64,000 nucleotides of DNA, from the NCBI GenBank assembly GCA_900768505.1, contig CAAGED010000053.1, positions 38,480-102,479 of the forward strand, written 5' to 3'. The stretch is from Lentisphaeria bacterium. Lineage in GTDB: Bacteria; Verrucomicrobiota; Lentisphaeria; Victivallales; Victivallaceae. The notes beneath the pieces were generated by a model. It was not told where the DNA came from and ran no database searches. It saw only the letters and a program-made list of their open reading frames with translations. Both the position numbers and the translations under genes were made by a program. Positions 1-9,329 of this stretch are shown piece by piece. Numbering within the stretch: position 1 is the first letter of the stretch; each line of letters begins with the position of its first letter.

Positions 1-1
1 G

Positions 2-1078
2 TTGGCCGAGGAGGGAATACGTTTTGCCGGCTGCGGAATTTCCGGCGGCGAATATGGTGCGCTGCACGGGCCATCAATGATGTTTGGCGGCAGTGGAGTG
101 GCGTGGGAGCTAGTGCGGGATATTTTCCAACGCATTGGAGCGATGGCGGAGGGTAAGAGTTGCTGCAATTATATCGGTACCGACGGCTCGGGGCATTACG
201 TAAAGATGGTGCATAACGGAATTGAATACGGGGATATGCAGTTGATTTGTGAAATTTATTGGCTGCTGAAAAACATATTGCATTGTGACAATAAGGAGTT
301 GCATCAAATCTTCAGCGAATGGAATGGCGGCGTGTTATCCAGTTATTTAATTGAGATTACCGCCAAGATTTTTATCACTCCCGATGACGCTCATAGCGCC
401 CAGGGTGAGGTGCTGGATAAAATATTGGATGTGGCCAATCAGAAGGGTACTGGACGCTGGAGCAGTATTAATGCCTTGGAGTTGAATGCGGTTGCGCCCA
501 CCGTTTGCGAAGCGGTTTTTGCCCGTAATTTGTCCGACCAGAAGAGCTTGCGGCAGAAATTAAATAAGATTTATCCGTCGTCGTCTTATGAATTTACCGG
601 GGATCGGCAAAATTTTATAGAAGCGGCGATGCAGGCGTTGTATTGTGCAAAAATCTGCTCCTACGCCCAGGGATTCGAGTTGATGTTTTTGGCGTCGGAG
701 AAATACGAGTGGGAGTTGGATTTCTGCGAAATTGCCGAAATATGGCGCGGCGGCTGTATAATTCGGGCTGATTTTCTCAACGACATTGCCAATGCCTACC
801 GGAATCGGCCGAATTTGCGTAATATGTTGTTGGATGAATTTTTCGTTACCGTACTTAACAACGGGGTTGCGGCATGGCGTTCCGTAGTTGCCGAATCGGT
901 TAAAGCTGGTCTGCCGACGCCAGGATTGAGTTCGGCTCTGGCCTACTTTGATGGTATGAGGTCGGCTGAACTGCCGGTGAATTTACTGCAGGCGCAGCGG
1001 GATTTTTTCGGTGCACACACCTTTGAGAGGGTGGACGCTGAGCGTGGGAAGTTTTTCCATGTAAATTGGGAGGAATAA
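2..1078 (+). CDS. gnd: 6-phosphogluconate dehydrogenase, decarboxylating (5'-truncated by window edge)
   Basis: This enzyme oxidatively decarboxylates 6-phosphogluconate to ribulose 5-phosphate with NADP+ in the cytosolic pentose phosphate pathway. The 358 visible residues start just before the substrate-binding SGG motif (GISGGEYGA) and contain the family signature with the catalytic lysine (VKMVHNGIEYGDMQ). The C-terminal tail AHTFERVD...FHVNWEE is the normal end of long-chain family members. Compared with about 470 residues in the family, some 110 residues holding the Rossmann NADP-binding fold are missing because the window begins inside the gene. The first in-frame TTG is an internal leucine codon, not a start. 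The next gene, argC, lies about 180 bases downstream and is probably transcribed separately. Confidence 0.95.
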   Translation: MAEEGIRFAGCGISGGEYGALHGPSMMFGGSGVAWELVRDIFQRIGAMAEGKSCCNYIGTDGSGHYVKMVHNGIEYGDMQLICEIYWLLKNILHCDNKELHQIFSEWNGGVLSSYLIEITAKIFITPDDAHSAQGEVLDKILDVANQKGTGRWSSINALELNAVAPTVCEAVFARNLSDQKSLRQKLNKIYPSSSYEFTGDRQNFIEAAMQALYCAKICSYAQGFELMFLASEKYEWELDFCEIAEIWRGGCIIRADFLNDIANAYRNRPNLRNMLLDEFFVTVLNNGVAAWRSVVAESVKAGLPTPGLSSALAYFDGMRSAELPVNLLQAQRDFFGAHTFERVDAERGKFFHVNWEE

Positions 1079-1255
1079 AACTGCCGCGGCGGTAAAAAAG
1101 CTCATATTGAGTTGAATAAGTAATTATGTGCTTGAAATTCCGACTTGACGAATTATTTTATAGTGTGTTCCATTAATAATAGACGGCAGGATCGAAGTCT
1201 CCTGCGCCAGAAAAAAATTTTTACCGGATCCGGTGCGGCCGGATGGAGAATTGAA

Positions 1256-2194
1256 ATGACAACAAAAGTGTTTATTGACGGCAAGGCCGGGACTACCGGA
1301 TTGAGAATTTATGATCGTTTGCTGAAACGTTCGGATATTGAGCTGCTCACTCTTTCGGATGAAGATCGTAAGAGCACTGAAAAACGCCAGGCCATGCTTA
1401 ATGGCTGCGACATTGCTTTTTTGTGTCTGCCGGATGATGCGGCACGGGAAGCAGTGGCGCTGATTGACAATCCGGAGGTGGTGGTGCTGGACACTTCGAC
1501 GGCACATCGGACACTGGATGATTGGGCGTATGGTTTTCCGGAATTATCCGAAGCATTTCGTAATAAGATTGCCACATCCAAACGAATTGCCGTTCCTGGT
1601 TGTCACGCCGGCGGTTTTATCGCCTTGGTTTATCCATTGATTGCCAATGGGTTGATTGCACCGGATCAGTTGCTTAGCTGTCACTCAATCACCGGCTTCA
1701 GCGGTGGCGGGAAGAAAATGATTGCGGAATATGAAGCGTCAGAGCGTCCCGAGGAGTTGAAATCCCCCCGGCAGTATGGTTTGACCCAGCAGCACAAACA
1801 TCTGAAAGAGATGGTGAAGATCACCGGTTTAAAACATGCCCCGATTTTCAGTCCGATTGTAGCGGATTTTTACAGCGGCATGGAGATGACACTTCCATTG
1901 TTCAAGGAAAATTTATTGAACGGAGCGACGGTGGCGGATATTAAGGCATTATATAAATCAATTTACAACACGCCGGTGGTGCATTATGACGAAAACGCCT
2001 CTGAAGCTGGTTTGATGGCGGCCAATTTCTACCGCGGCACGGATTCGATGCAAATTACGGTGGAGGGTAATGAGGAGCGAATTTTATTGATTGCCAGGTA
2101 TGACAATCTGGGCAAAGGTGCTTCCGGTGCGGCGGTGGAGTGTATGAATATTGTGATGAAAAAAGACCCGACATGCGGTTTGGAACTTAAATAA
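1256..2194 (+). CDS. argC: N-acetyl-gamma-glutamyl-phosphate reductase, short (type 2) form
   Basis: This is a cytosolic NADPH-dependent reductase of arginine biosynthesis that converts N-acetylglutamyl phosphate to N-acetylglutamate semialdehyde. The 312-aa protein opens with the nucleotide-binding segment KVFIDGKAGTTGLRI, typical of the short type-2 ArgC family. It carries the catalytic cysteine in VPGCHAGG (commonly PGCYPTG) and the SGGGKKMI loop. The reading frame is open further upstream, but the ATG chosen here has a GGAG eight bases ahead, and homology begins exactly at MTTKVF. No other arg genes are adjacent. A strong hairpin terminator follows, so it is probably a single-gene unit. 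The altered residues after the active-site cysteine are a small oddity. Confidence 0.9.
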   Translation: MTTKVFIDGKAGTTGLRIYDRLLKRSDIELLTLSDEDRKSTEKRQAMLNGCDIAFLCLPDDAAREAVALIDNPEVVVLDTSTAHRTLDDWAYGFPELSEAFRNKIATSKRIAVPGCHAGGFIALVYPLIANGLIAPDQLLSCHSITGFSGGGKKMIAEYEASERPEELKSPRQYGLTQQHKHLKEMVKITGLKHAPIFSPIVADFYSGMEMTLPLFKENLLNGATVADIKALYKSIYNTPVVHYDENASEAGLMAANFYRGTDSMQITVEGNEERILLIARYDNLGKGASGAAVECMNIVMKKDPTCGLELK

Positions 2195-2230
2195 AAAATA
2201 TTTAAGACTTTTTAAATTGTGATATTGAAA

Positions 2231-2266
2231 ATGTCGGAATAATGCTTTATTCCGGCATTTTTTTTC
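2231..2266 (+). terminator. Rho-independent terminator after argC
   Basis: A 12-bp stem (ATGTCGGAATAA pairing with TTATTCCGGCAT, one G-U pair) with a four-base TGCT loop is followed directly by eight T residues. Confidence 0.85.
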
Positions 2267-2339
2267 TCAGGAAGATTGTTTTGGGAAAAAGTTATAATGG
2301 GCCGTGGATGAGTAGGTGTAAGTTTAGAGGAGAAAATTT

Positions 2340-4805
2340 ATGTTTGCAATTAACGATCCGGTGCTGGTATTCACGATTCTGATGTTAATTTTTCTGGCGG
2401 CTCCGCTGCTGGCGGAAAAGCTGAAAGTACCCGAGTTGGTGCTGCTGCTGCTGGCCGGTTACGTTTTGGGGCCGAATGCACTGGGAATGATGGAGCGTGG
2501 TGGGGGTATTGAACTTTTTGGTTCAATCGGCTTGATTTATATTATGTTCAACGCCGGATTGGAGGTGGATACCAACCATTTTAGGCAGGTTGCCCGCCGG
2601 AGCGGCGCATTTGGCATGATAACATTTCTGATTCCGCAGACGGTGGGAATATTTGTCGGGTATTACATTTTCCGATTTGATTTACTCACCTCGATTTTAC
2701 TGGCCAGCATGTTCGCCTCCCACACCTTGATCGCTTATCCGATCGCCAGCCGTTTCGGCATCAGCCGCAATGAAGCGGTGATGATTACCGTTGGCGGCAC
2801 AATTCTTACTGATACTTTAGCATTGCTGGTATTGGCGGTGATTGCCAATTACAGCAAGGGCGAGGAGTTGGGAGTTAAGTTCTGGCTGCTTATGCTTAGC
2901 GGCATGGCGGCTTTGACCTTTGGAATTTGGTATGTATTGCCGCGGATTGCCTGCCGGTTTTTTCGCAACATCTCCGAAAAGGGTAATTCTCAGGTGGTTT
3001 TTGTGCTGGGTATGGTTTGCATGTGCGCCTACTGGTCACATTATGCCAAATTGGAACCGATTATCGGAGCGTTTTTGGCTGGAGTTGCCTTTAATCGGCT
3101 GATTCCGGCGCAGAGCACGCTGATGAACCGGCTGATTTTTGTCGGCAACACCTTTTTTATCCCGTTTTTTCTAATTTCAGTTGGCATGCTGATTAAGCCG
3201 CAGGCGATGTTTTCCACCTGGAACGGGGCTTTGGTGGCGATTGTGATGAGTGCAACGGTGATTGGAACCAAATACCTAGCGGCGCAACTTACCGGGGTCT
3301 GGTTTCATTATACCCGGCCGGAGCGGAAAGTTATGTTTGGCTTGAGTGTGGCGCAGGCGGCGGCTACCCTGGCGGCGGTACTGGTGGGATATGAATTAAA
3401 AATATTCAACGAGGATGTACTTAACGGCGCAATTGTAATGATAATGATAACCTGCCCGATGGGGTGCTATTATGTTGAAAAATATGGGCGTCAAACTGGA
3501 GCGGAATCTGTCCCGGTAAAATTTGGAATCAATCCGGAGCAGCGTATTTTAGTGGCAGTTTCCCAGCCTCGTGCTGCGGCAAAATTGTTGGATTTGACTT
3601 TTATGTTGCGTAATCCGGCGTTGCAGGGAGAAATTTTTCCAGTTACTGTGGTGAATGAATTGGAGAGTGCCTCCGTCAGTGCCGGAATTGCCAAGGGGGA
3701 AAAATTATTGGCGGAATGTATTTCATTAGCGGCGGCCTTGGAGGTGCCGTTGTCGCCGGGGATTCGTTTGGCGCATAACACTGCCGATGGTTTGGCGAGG
3801 GCAGTTCAGGAATACCGTTGTGATTTGATGATGGTTGGCTGGTCGGATAAAATTACCTTGAAAAGTCGAATTTTCGGCAGTTTTGCCGACAATTTACTGG
3901 AGAGTTGTGCAGGGCGCATGTGGTTTTGTCGCTTAAAAACGCCGTTGAACACCTGCCGCCGGGTGATTTTGCCGTTACCGGAATTTGGTGGGCAAAGAAA
4001 AGATTTTGCCTTGCTGCTGCGGGACGTACGGCAGTTGGCAGGGCAGATTGGGGCGGAACTGCGCGTAGTGGTGCCGCCGGAAATTTCTCCGAAGGCGGAA
4101 CGCCTGATTCAGAAGCAGAATTCGGAGTGCCGCTTCGAATTGGTAAAGATTGAGGCATGGCGCAAGAGTGAAAATGAGTTTATTAACGAATTGAAAGCAG
4201 ATGATATTCTGGTGTTGCCGCTGGAACGCCGTGAGAGTGTGTTGTGGCAACCGCGTTTTGAGAGATTTGAAGATTTGGCGATTGCCAGGTATCCGGAGAT
4301 AAATTTGATTGCCGCCTACCCGCAGACGATGGATGGCGAGGAGGATGGCAGTGGAAGAATTCCGTCGGTTGACGATGAAAAAGGGACAATATTTCACGGA
4401 GTTGATTTGAAGGCACCGGAGATGACTTCGGCAATTGAGGTGATGGTGCGCAGTGAATTGACCAAGCTAATTTCAGCGCAAAGTGAGGTGTTAAGCGGTT
4501 TGCAGGAGGCGTTGCGTTATCATCCGCTGGAGTTGTCCGACTCAGCGTTGCTGTTGCATACGCGCAGTGAACATGTCTTGAATTGTATGGTATTGGTTGG
4601 ATTCTCTGAAAAGCCCTACCGGTTGCGGGACATGCCGGGAGAGTACAAGATTGTTGTTGCGTTGATTTCGCCGACCTCCGGCGGGCAGGAGTTGCATTTG
4701 TGTGAATTGGCGAATTTGGCGCGTCATTTTATGAATCCGGAGTTGGTTAATGCGCTTAAGCAGGTGCATTCAGCCTCGGAGGTGGTGGATTTGTTGAAAA
4801 AATAA
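2340..4805 (+). CDS. Kef/NhaS-type cation:proton antiporter with C-terminal universal-stress-protein-like region
   Basis: This is a CPA2-family monovalent cation/H+ antiporter of the inner membrane. The first 390 or so residues are almost continuously hydrophobic, with about a dozen membrane segments. They include the conserved opening (KLKVPELVLLLLAGYVLGP) and the FNAGLEVD motif of the Na+/H+ exchanger fold. The remaining 430 residues are soluble and cytoplasmic. They look like one or two degenerate UspA-type nucleotide-binding domains, which often regulate such antiporters. An AGAGGAG site precedes the ATG. The MarC-family gene begins within about 35 bases of its stop, so the two are likely co-transcribed. 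Ion specificity (Na+ or K+) cannot be read from sequence alone. Confidence 0.85.
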   Translation: MFAINDPVLVFTILMLIFLAAPLLAEKLKVPELVLLLLAGYVLGPNALGMMERGGGIELFGSIGLIYIMFNAGLEVDTNHFRQVARRSGAFGMITFLIPQTVGIFVGYYIFRFDLLTSILLASMFASHTLIAYPIASRFGISRNEAVMITVGGTILTDTLALLVLAVIANYSKGEELGVKFWLLMLSGMAALTFGIWYVLPRIACRFFRNISEKGNSQVVFVLGMVCMCAYWSHYAKLEPIIGAFLAGVAFNRLIPAQSTLMNRLIFVGNTFFIPFFLISVGMLIKPQAMFSTWNGALVAIVMSATVIGTKYLAAQLTGVWFHYTRPERKVMFGLSVAQAAATLAAVLVGYELKIFNEDVLNGAIVMIMITCPMGCYYVEKYGRQTGAESVPVKFGINPEQRILVAVSQPRAAAKLLDLTFMLRNPALQGEIFPVTVVNELESASVSAGIAKGEKLLAECISLAAALEVPLSPGIRLAHNTADGLARAVQEYRCDLMMVGWSDKITLKSRIFGSFADNLLESCAGRMWFCRLKTPLNTCRRVILPLPEFGGQRKDFALLLRDVRQLAGQIGAELRVVVPPEISPKAERLIQKQNSECRFELVKIEAWRKSENEFINELKADDILVLPLERRESVLWQPRFERFEDLAIARYPEINLIAAYPQTMDGEEDGSGRIPSVDDEKGTIFHGVDLKAPEMTSAIEVMVRSELTKLISAQSEVLSGLQEALRYHPLELSDSALLLHTRSEHVLNCMVLVGFSEKPYRLRDMPGEYKIVVALISPTSGGQELHLCELANLARHFMNPELVNALKQVHSASEVVDLLKK

Positions 4806-4840
4806 GTGTATTTTTGTGTAATATAACGAGAGAAGATAAA

Positions 4841-5467
4841 ATGGAAGAGATGATTGAGGATATTTTGTATTTTTTGGCGGTGATAAATCCAGCCAGTAAA
4901 ATTTCTTATATTGCGGCGATGGATCCGCCGCTTTCAAACCGTCAATTATGGCGTATAAGTTTGCGTTCTTCCGGGGTGGCGTTGGGAATATTCATTTTGA
5001 TGGCGCTTTCCGGGCATTTTATTTTGGAATATGTTTTCCGGGTGCAGTTGGGAACGCTCCGGGTTGCGGGAGGGATTGTAATGTTTATTGTCGGCTTGCA
5101 GATGATTCGTGAAGGAATAGTGCAGGGGCAGAATAATTTGCATGGCGACAATGCAGATGATATTTCGATAGTTCCGCTGGCAGCTCCGTTGATTGCCGGA
5201 CCAGGTACAATAACCATGCTGATTTCGTATGCGGCGTTGCGTGGACCGGGGAAGATATGTATTTATATAACCTTGGCGGTGGCAATAAATATGTTTTTCA
5301 TGGTGAGTTCCAATTATTTGGGAAAATTTTTCGCCCGTTGCGGCGCCATGGGAGCTGTTGTGAAATTGACTGGATTGATTGTTGCGGCGATTGCGATGCA
5401 GATGGTTTTGCAGGGAATCGGGGATTGGATTCCGCTTTGGGTTGCCGCGGGGCGGGCGGCTCAATAA
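4841..5467 (+). CDS. MarC family integral membrane protein
   Basis: This 208-aa protein has six predicted membrane segments and belongs to the MarC/UPF0056 family, whose function is unresolved. Family hallmarks are the opening FLAVINPASKISYIAAM and the inner repeat PLAAPLIAGPGTITMLI with its proline and glycine residues. The start chosen has a GAGAGAAG ribosome site. An in-frame ATG 27 bases upstream lacks one. It sits closely behind the Kef-type antiporter in the same direction, so joint expression is likely. No terminator with a clear T-run follows. Confidence 0.8.
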   Translation: MEEMIEDILYFLAVINPASKISYIAAMDPPLSNRQLWRISLRSSGVALGIFILMALSGHFILEYVFRVQLGTLRVAGGIVMFIVGLQMIREGIVQGQNNLHGDNADDISIVPLAAPLIAGPGTITMLISYAALRGPGKICIYITLAVAINMFFMVSSNYLGKFFARCGAMGAVVKLTGLIVAAIAMQMVLQGIGDWIPLWVAAGRAAQ

Positions 5468-5941
5468 TTTACCTCTGGTTTTTTAGCCGATGAGCGAATT
5501 GAATTGGAAATATATTAACAGTGTTTTGCCGTTTTTTTGAGTAGTTTTATGAAGAAAAAATACAGTTTGTTATTGCAAAAGTATATTGTATTTACTGTTG
5601 TTGTAATATTATTCTTATTTTGCTACTTATAAAGTAGCAGAAGGCGATGAATCGTCCTTGTTTGTGGATAAAATTATGCGGCAAATGGAAAATAAGAATA
5701 ATTTATCTTTGAGATAAGATTATATGGAGAAATCAACTAAATACACCCCCAAAGTGATTGTATTTTTTATTTAATTTCCCGGCAAACTGCCGGGAAATAT
5801 ATACTCAAATACCCAATACATTGCAATTTTCAGCAATAAAATCGGACGATTTTTTCATAAGCGACTTTTCATGCGGTATTTTTGCAATTATTGGCTTGCC
5901 GATTACAAAAATACAAGCTCAGACGACTAAATAAAAAAACT
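5468..5941. other. 474-base intergenic stretch between convergent genes
   Basis: This AT-rich spacer holds a decayed small open frame (annotated separately), a perfect 8-bp inverted repeat TGCTACTT-ATA-AAGTAGCA at 5621-5639, and a perfect 11-bp hairpin ATTTCCCGGCA-AAC-TGCCGGGAAAT at 5774-5798. The second hairpin lies between the 3' ends of two convergent genes and may block read-through from both sides, but neither side has a proper T-run. No other gene is visible. Confidence 0.5.
5549..5717 (+). pseudogene. Small membrane protein remnant with one frameshift
   Basis: Reading from ATG gives MKKKYSLLLQKYIVFTVV followed by a hydrophobic helix and a stop after 27 residues. Moving one base at the TTTT run near position 5620 removes that stop. 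The frame then continues with FATYKVAEGDESSLFVDKI and an acidic/basic tail to a stop at 5717. The corrected product would be a 55-aa single-pass protein with a cytoplasmic basic N-terminus. The total span is 3n+1, as expected for one inserted base. The ribosome site is weak, and I recognise no family. It may be a pseudogene, a sequencing slip in a homopolymer, or chance. Confidence 0.35.
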
Positions 5942-7393
5942 TTATTTAAGCATCTTGAAAACAACACGTTCGTTTTTATCTTTGTCCAGATAGGTTATCT
6001 TGTATGAACCCCGGAAGCCGCGAAATGAAATTTCTCCTGATGCATCGGAAGAAAGTTCCAAATTGGTTTTCCACTGGCGGTTAATCAAATCATCCATAAC
6101 AAAATATGACAATTTCGGCTGCATATCCCGGGTGAAAATTCCCGAGTAGGATGGTTCACCTGGGGCGCCGCAGTTGTCCACCACATTCCACCAGGTTATT
6201 CCCATCATATCTTTCCAGCTGAACCAGAGTCGGTAAAGATTACGCAGCATCACCGCCTGAATTGCCAAACCGCGTTCGCTGTTGTCCGGTGATGTGATGG
6301 TAATTTCGCTAAGATGAATCGGGCGTTTAGTTTGACTGAGAAAACCCAGGGCACGACGGACATTTTCCGGCGATTGAGCATCGCTTGTACCGTCTGCAAT
6401 ATCCAGCACCTGCTGGGGGCGAAAGAGGTGCATTTGCGCTCCGACAATATCAATTTTGCAACCCCGTTCGATTAAATCATTCACCTGATCGGCATATTCC
6501 TGCTGTAAATAATAATCGTTGATGTTCAATTTTACTGATTTGGGAAAAATCGCATCAGCCAGTTTGAATGCCCGATAAGTGTAGTCGCCTGGCATCACTC
6601 CGTAGGTACTTTTGCAAATACCTTTTTCACGTAGAATTCTGTTCTCCTTGAAATCCCAGCAGCTCTCGTTGCAGACATCCCAGCTGTTAATACGACCTTG
6701 ATAATGGAGAGCGATATCAAAAATTCGTTTAGCCATTTGGTGGTTAATTTCTGAGACGAATTCTGGCAGCATTTTTTCCAGTTGCTCCGGCGTGAATGCC
6801 TCAAAAAGTTGATTGGTGATATTGGCGTCGCTGTCAATGGTGTCGCTGATGGCACTCCGGAATGGTTGCGGCAGTTTTTTCAGCAGCCACTCCGGGTAAT
6901 GCCATTTGTTGTTGCTCCAAACCAGCGGGTGGCCGTGAAGCCGAATTTTTTTGCTTTCGCAGAATTCCACTACCGGGTCGGTGGCAGGACGACGCCAGTG
7001 TGGCTGATTCCAGGGTTCTGAGACGGTATTCCAAAATTCAGCAGTATCGCGAAATTCGCCTTTGAAGCGAGGTTTTCCCTCTTCCAGTTCAAATTTTTTC
7101 CAGTAAAAGGCAATTGTGGCGGAGTTGAAAAGCTCGCCATAGAGTTGTTTATAACGATTATTGTATTCATCCTTGCCCAGTTGGTCAAAATTAAAAATGT
7201 GAGCGCCAAAAATAAAATCATGGTTGATTTGTTCCACTTTAACGTCAGTTTTTGCCGGCGCGTCCGGTAACTGGAAACTGGCGTCCGCTTTGCGATTGGT
7301 TTCAATGTCTGCTGAAATTTTTGACTGTTCATTGTCGTTCCACAATTTCCAGTAGGCTTCGCTCATGGCGGAATTAATTTTATTTAAATCCAT
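5942..7393 (-). CDS. Glycoside hydrolase family 10 endo-1,4-beta-xylanase-like protein
   Basis: GH10 enzymes are retaining xylanases with a TIM-barrel fold. The 483-aa product shows the expected pieces in order: FYWKKFELEEGKPRF, the strand motif LHGHPLVWSN, the acid/base glutamate E243 in WDVCNE, and a nucleophile candidate E363 in IHLSEI. The WWNVVDN segment near the end belongs to the active-site wall. There is no signal peptide or membrane segment, so it probably acts in the cytoplasm on imported xylo-oligosaccharides unless an unusual export route exists. The last 60 residues may form a small beta domain. An AAGG site lies ahead of the ATG. The gene is divergent from the small membrane pair at 7731. 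Confidence 0.88.
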   Translation of the reverse strand: MDLNKINSAMSEAYWKLWNDNEQSKISADIETNRKADASFQLPDAPAKTDVKVEQINHDFIFGAHIFNFDQLGKDEYNNRYKQLYGELFNSATIAFYWKKFELEEGKPRFKGEFRDTAEFWNTVSEPWNQPHWRRPATDPVVEFCESKKIRLHGHPLVWSNNKWHYPEWLLKKLPQPFRSAISDTIDSDANITNQLFEAFTPEQLEKMLPEFVSEINHQMAKRIFDIALHYQGRINSWDVCNESCWDFKENRILREKGICKSTYGVMPGDYTYRAFKLADAIFPKSVKLNINDYYLQQEYADQVNDLIERGCKIDIVGAQMHLFRPQQVLDIADGTSDAQSPENVRRALGFLSQTKRPIHLSEITITSPDNSERGLAIQAVMLRNLYRLWFSWKDMMGITWWNVVDNCGAPGEPSYSGIFTRDMQPKLSYFVMDDLINRQWKTNLELSSDASGEISFRGFRGSYKITYLDKDKNERVVFKMLK

Positions 7394-7730
7394 TTTTTAT
7401 CAACCTTTTTTTTAGAGATTGGTTTATTAACTGGTTTTTTTATATAAAACTCTTTTAAGATAGCATCGCCTGGATGAGAGGCAAATGTAATTGTAAAAAA
7501 ACAAAATAAATTTGGAAATAAAAAAAACGTTTTTTTTTGATTATTGACTTGCTAAAATGCAAATTGCAGGTAATTGTATCTCAAGAAGATGCATTTTTGA
7601 TTATTACTTGCAAAATTTGTTGATTGTAAGGGATTGACAATCAATGGATATTGTTTTTTTTGTTGCAGTTGAATTTTTTTAAGTTTAACGGCTGAACAAT
7701 TCACCAAAACAAACAAGGAGCATATCAAGC
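7394..7730. other. 337-base AT-rich divergent promoter region
   Basis: The spacer separates the xylanase gene from an oppositely oriented membrane-protein pair and must hold both promoters. It contains a perfect 8-bp inverted repeat TTGATTGT-N9-ACAATCAA at 7620-7644, which could be an operator. Several TTGAYT hexamers are present, but none pairs convincingly with a -10 box. No gene is visible. Confidence 0.4.
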
Positions 7731-8522
7731 ATGGAAGATGAGATCAAAATCTCTCCTCAAATTGAAGAGAGTCCTCGTAAAGAGGTGGAAGAAGAACTTG
7801 ACGCATTGGAAAGTTCTTTTCTTGCGATGCAAAGTTGCCGCCGGCGGCAGGGGTGGGTGCGCAATATCGGCATTCTGGCCATTCTGGTGATGATTTTGTT
7901 ATTTGCCAAAAGTTTGTGGGATACCGCCCATAAATTCAGTGGGGAACAATTTGCCCAGAAACTCATTGCACACTCGGATATTGTTACAAACAATTCCGGA
8001 TTCGTCGGCATTAAAGATGATGTGCGTGAGGTATTGATTCCGGCAGTCAAGGCGGAAATGCTAACTGCGTTCAAACGTAATATGCCTCGATTTCAGGCTC
8101 AAGGCGAGGTCTCGCTGACTGAACTGAAAAAATTTGCAGCTGAAGAGTTGAAAAAAGAGGTTATCGAAGGTTTGACTGCTCGTTTGCAGGCCACTCAGAA
8201 AAAAATTTCCTCCCAGTATTCCGAAGCGGATGCGCAGGCGATTACAGAGGCATTTGCTGCCATTAATGATAAATTTGTAGAAGAACTTACCGCCATATTG
8301 GAGTTGCAGCTTCAGGGAGCCATTGACAGCCTGGGAGCGCTGGATGCTCAGATTCAGGATTTCAAAAATTGTGACGAATATGCCGAGGTTGCTAAACTTG
8401 GCGGCGACGAAGCGCAGAATTTGTTGCTGGAGACAATGTTGGAACTTTGTATTTATGAGTTGGATCCGGTAAAGGGAGCCGCACCGGCCGAGGTTGCGAC
8501 CGCGAAAGTGGAGGTGAAGTAA
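7731..8522 (+). CDS. Unrecognised single-pass membrane protein with long helical domain
   Basis: I do not recognise a family. The 263-aa protein has an acidic N-terminus of about 40 residues, a basic patch (CRRRQGW), one membrane helix (residues 47-62, GILAILVMILLFA) and then about 195 residues of mostly charged helical sequence. This suggests a bitopic protein with a large helical, possibly coiled-coil, domain outside the cytoplasm. The stop codon directly abuts the ATG of the next gene, which has the same architecture, so the two likely work as a pair. An AAGGAG site precedes the start. Confidence 0.7.
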   Translation: MEDEIKISPQIEESPRKEVEEELDALESSFLAMQSCRRRQGWVRNIGILAILVMILLFAKSLWDTAHKFSGEQFAQKLIAHSDIVTNNSGFVGIKDDVREVLIPAVKAEMLTAFKRNMPRFQAQGEVSLTELKKFAAEELKKEVIEGLTARLQATQKKISSQYSEADAQAITEAFAAINDKFVEELTAILELQLQGAIDSLGALDAQIQDFKNCDEYAEVAKLGGDEAQNLLLETMLELCIYELDPVKGAAPAEVATAKVEVK

Positions 8523-9203
8523 ATGGGAAAACGCAAAAAAATCGAACATATCGCCGAATTGATTGCCGCTGAAGAGAAGCATATGCGCAAATCATATCAC
8601 TGGACAATTGGCATTTATACAATTTTGGCGATCTTTGTGTTGTCTTATACTGTATTTCTCAGCATTTCAATTCGTGATTTGGTGACTCCGGAAAATGTGG
8701 CCATCGAAGTTAATACTAAAATTGCTCAACGAATGCCGGAGTTCAGGTCGCAATTTCGGGCAGTTATGCCTGACATTGCCAATCAAACGGCAAATCTGGC
8801 GGTTGATTCGGCTTTGCAGTTGATTCCAAGTGCTGCGGAATTTGCAAAATTGGGGGTCGCAAAAGCCATCGATGCGCTTTTTGCCTCCGAGGATGGCAAG
8901 CAGGTCACCCTGCTGGAAGATTACATGATAAAAAACATCAATGAAAGCTTGAAGCGGGAGAATACCGATTTGACCAAAGAGGTTAAATTGGCCGGGATTA
9001 TCAGCGAGAATTTGCTTTCTGACATAAGCCGGGAGTTGAAATTGATTGTAAATAATGAATTATTCAGCGACTTGAATGCTTTGGGTGAGCGTTTGAAGTT
9101 GTTACGCACTACTCCGACTGCTCAGTTAACTAAAAAACAGGCGGCGGAGAAGAAATTCATTGTTTATTGGCTTTATTTGAGCCAAAATTTGCCGATGGAA
9201 TAG
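8523..9203 (+). CDS. Unrecognised single-pass membrane protein, probable partner of preceding gene
   Basis: The 226-aa product has a basic and acidic 27-residue start, a membrane helix (TIGIYTILAIFVLSYTVFL) and a helical remainder with patches such as EFRSQFRAVMPDIANQTANLAVD. Its layout matches the upstream gene. Both have a short loop and a conserved-looking block after the helix (PEFRSQFRAVMP here, PAVKAEMLTAFKRNMP there), suggesting an old duplication. The ATG follows the upstream stop without a gap and has a GGAGG site inside the upstream gene. A strong terminator follows. No function can be assigned. Confidence 0.7.
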   Translation: MGKRKKIEHIAELIAAEEKHMRKSYHWTIGIYTILAIFVLSYTVFLSISIRDLVTPENVAIEVNTKIAQRMPEFRSQFRAVMPDIANQTANLAVDSALQLIPSAAEFAKLGVAKAIDALFASEDGKQVTLLEDYMIKNINESLKRENTDLTKEVKLAGIISENLLSDISRELKLIVNNELFSDLNALGERLKLLRTTPTAQLTKKQAAEKKFIVYWLYLSQNLPME

Positions 9204-9276
9204 TTTTGATAAATCCGAATTTAATATAAAATTATTGGTATTTTTGTTATTGCCGATAAGGGAAGAATTGAGATTG

Positions 9277-9326
9277 TGACGGGAGAATGGCATAAGGGAT
9301 GATGCCTTCTCCCGTCAACTTTTTTA
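9277..9326 (+). terminator. Rho-independent terminator
   Basis: Long stem TGACGGGAGAA-GGCAT against ATGCC-TTCTCCCGTCA with one bulged T and an AAGGGATG loop, followed by ACTTTTTTATT. It lies between convergent genes and ends the small membrane-protein pair. Confidence 0.85.
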
Positions 9327-9329
9327 TTA

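Noticed and set aside
1145..1255. Longer argC start 37 codons upstream
   Set aside because: The extension has no homology-like character, and a good ribosome site lies directly ahead of the shorter start.
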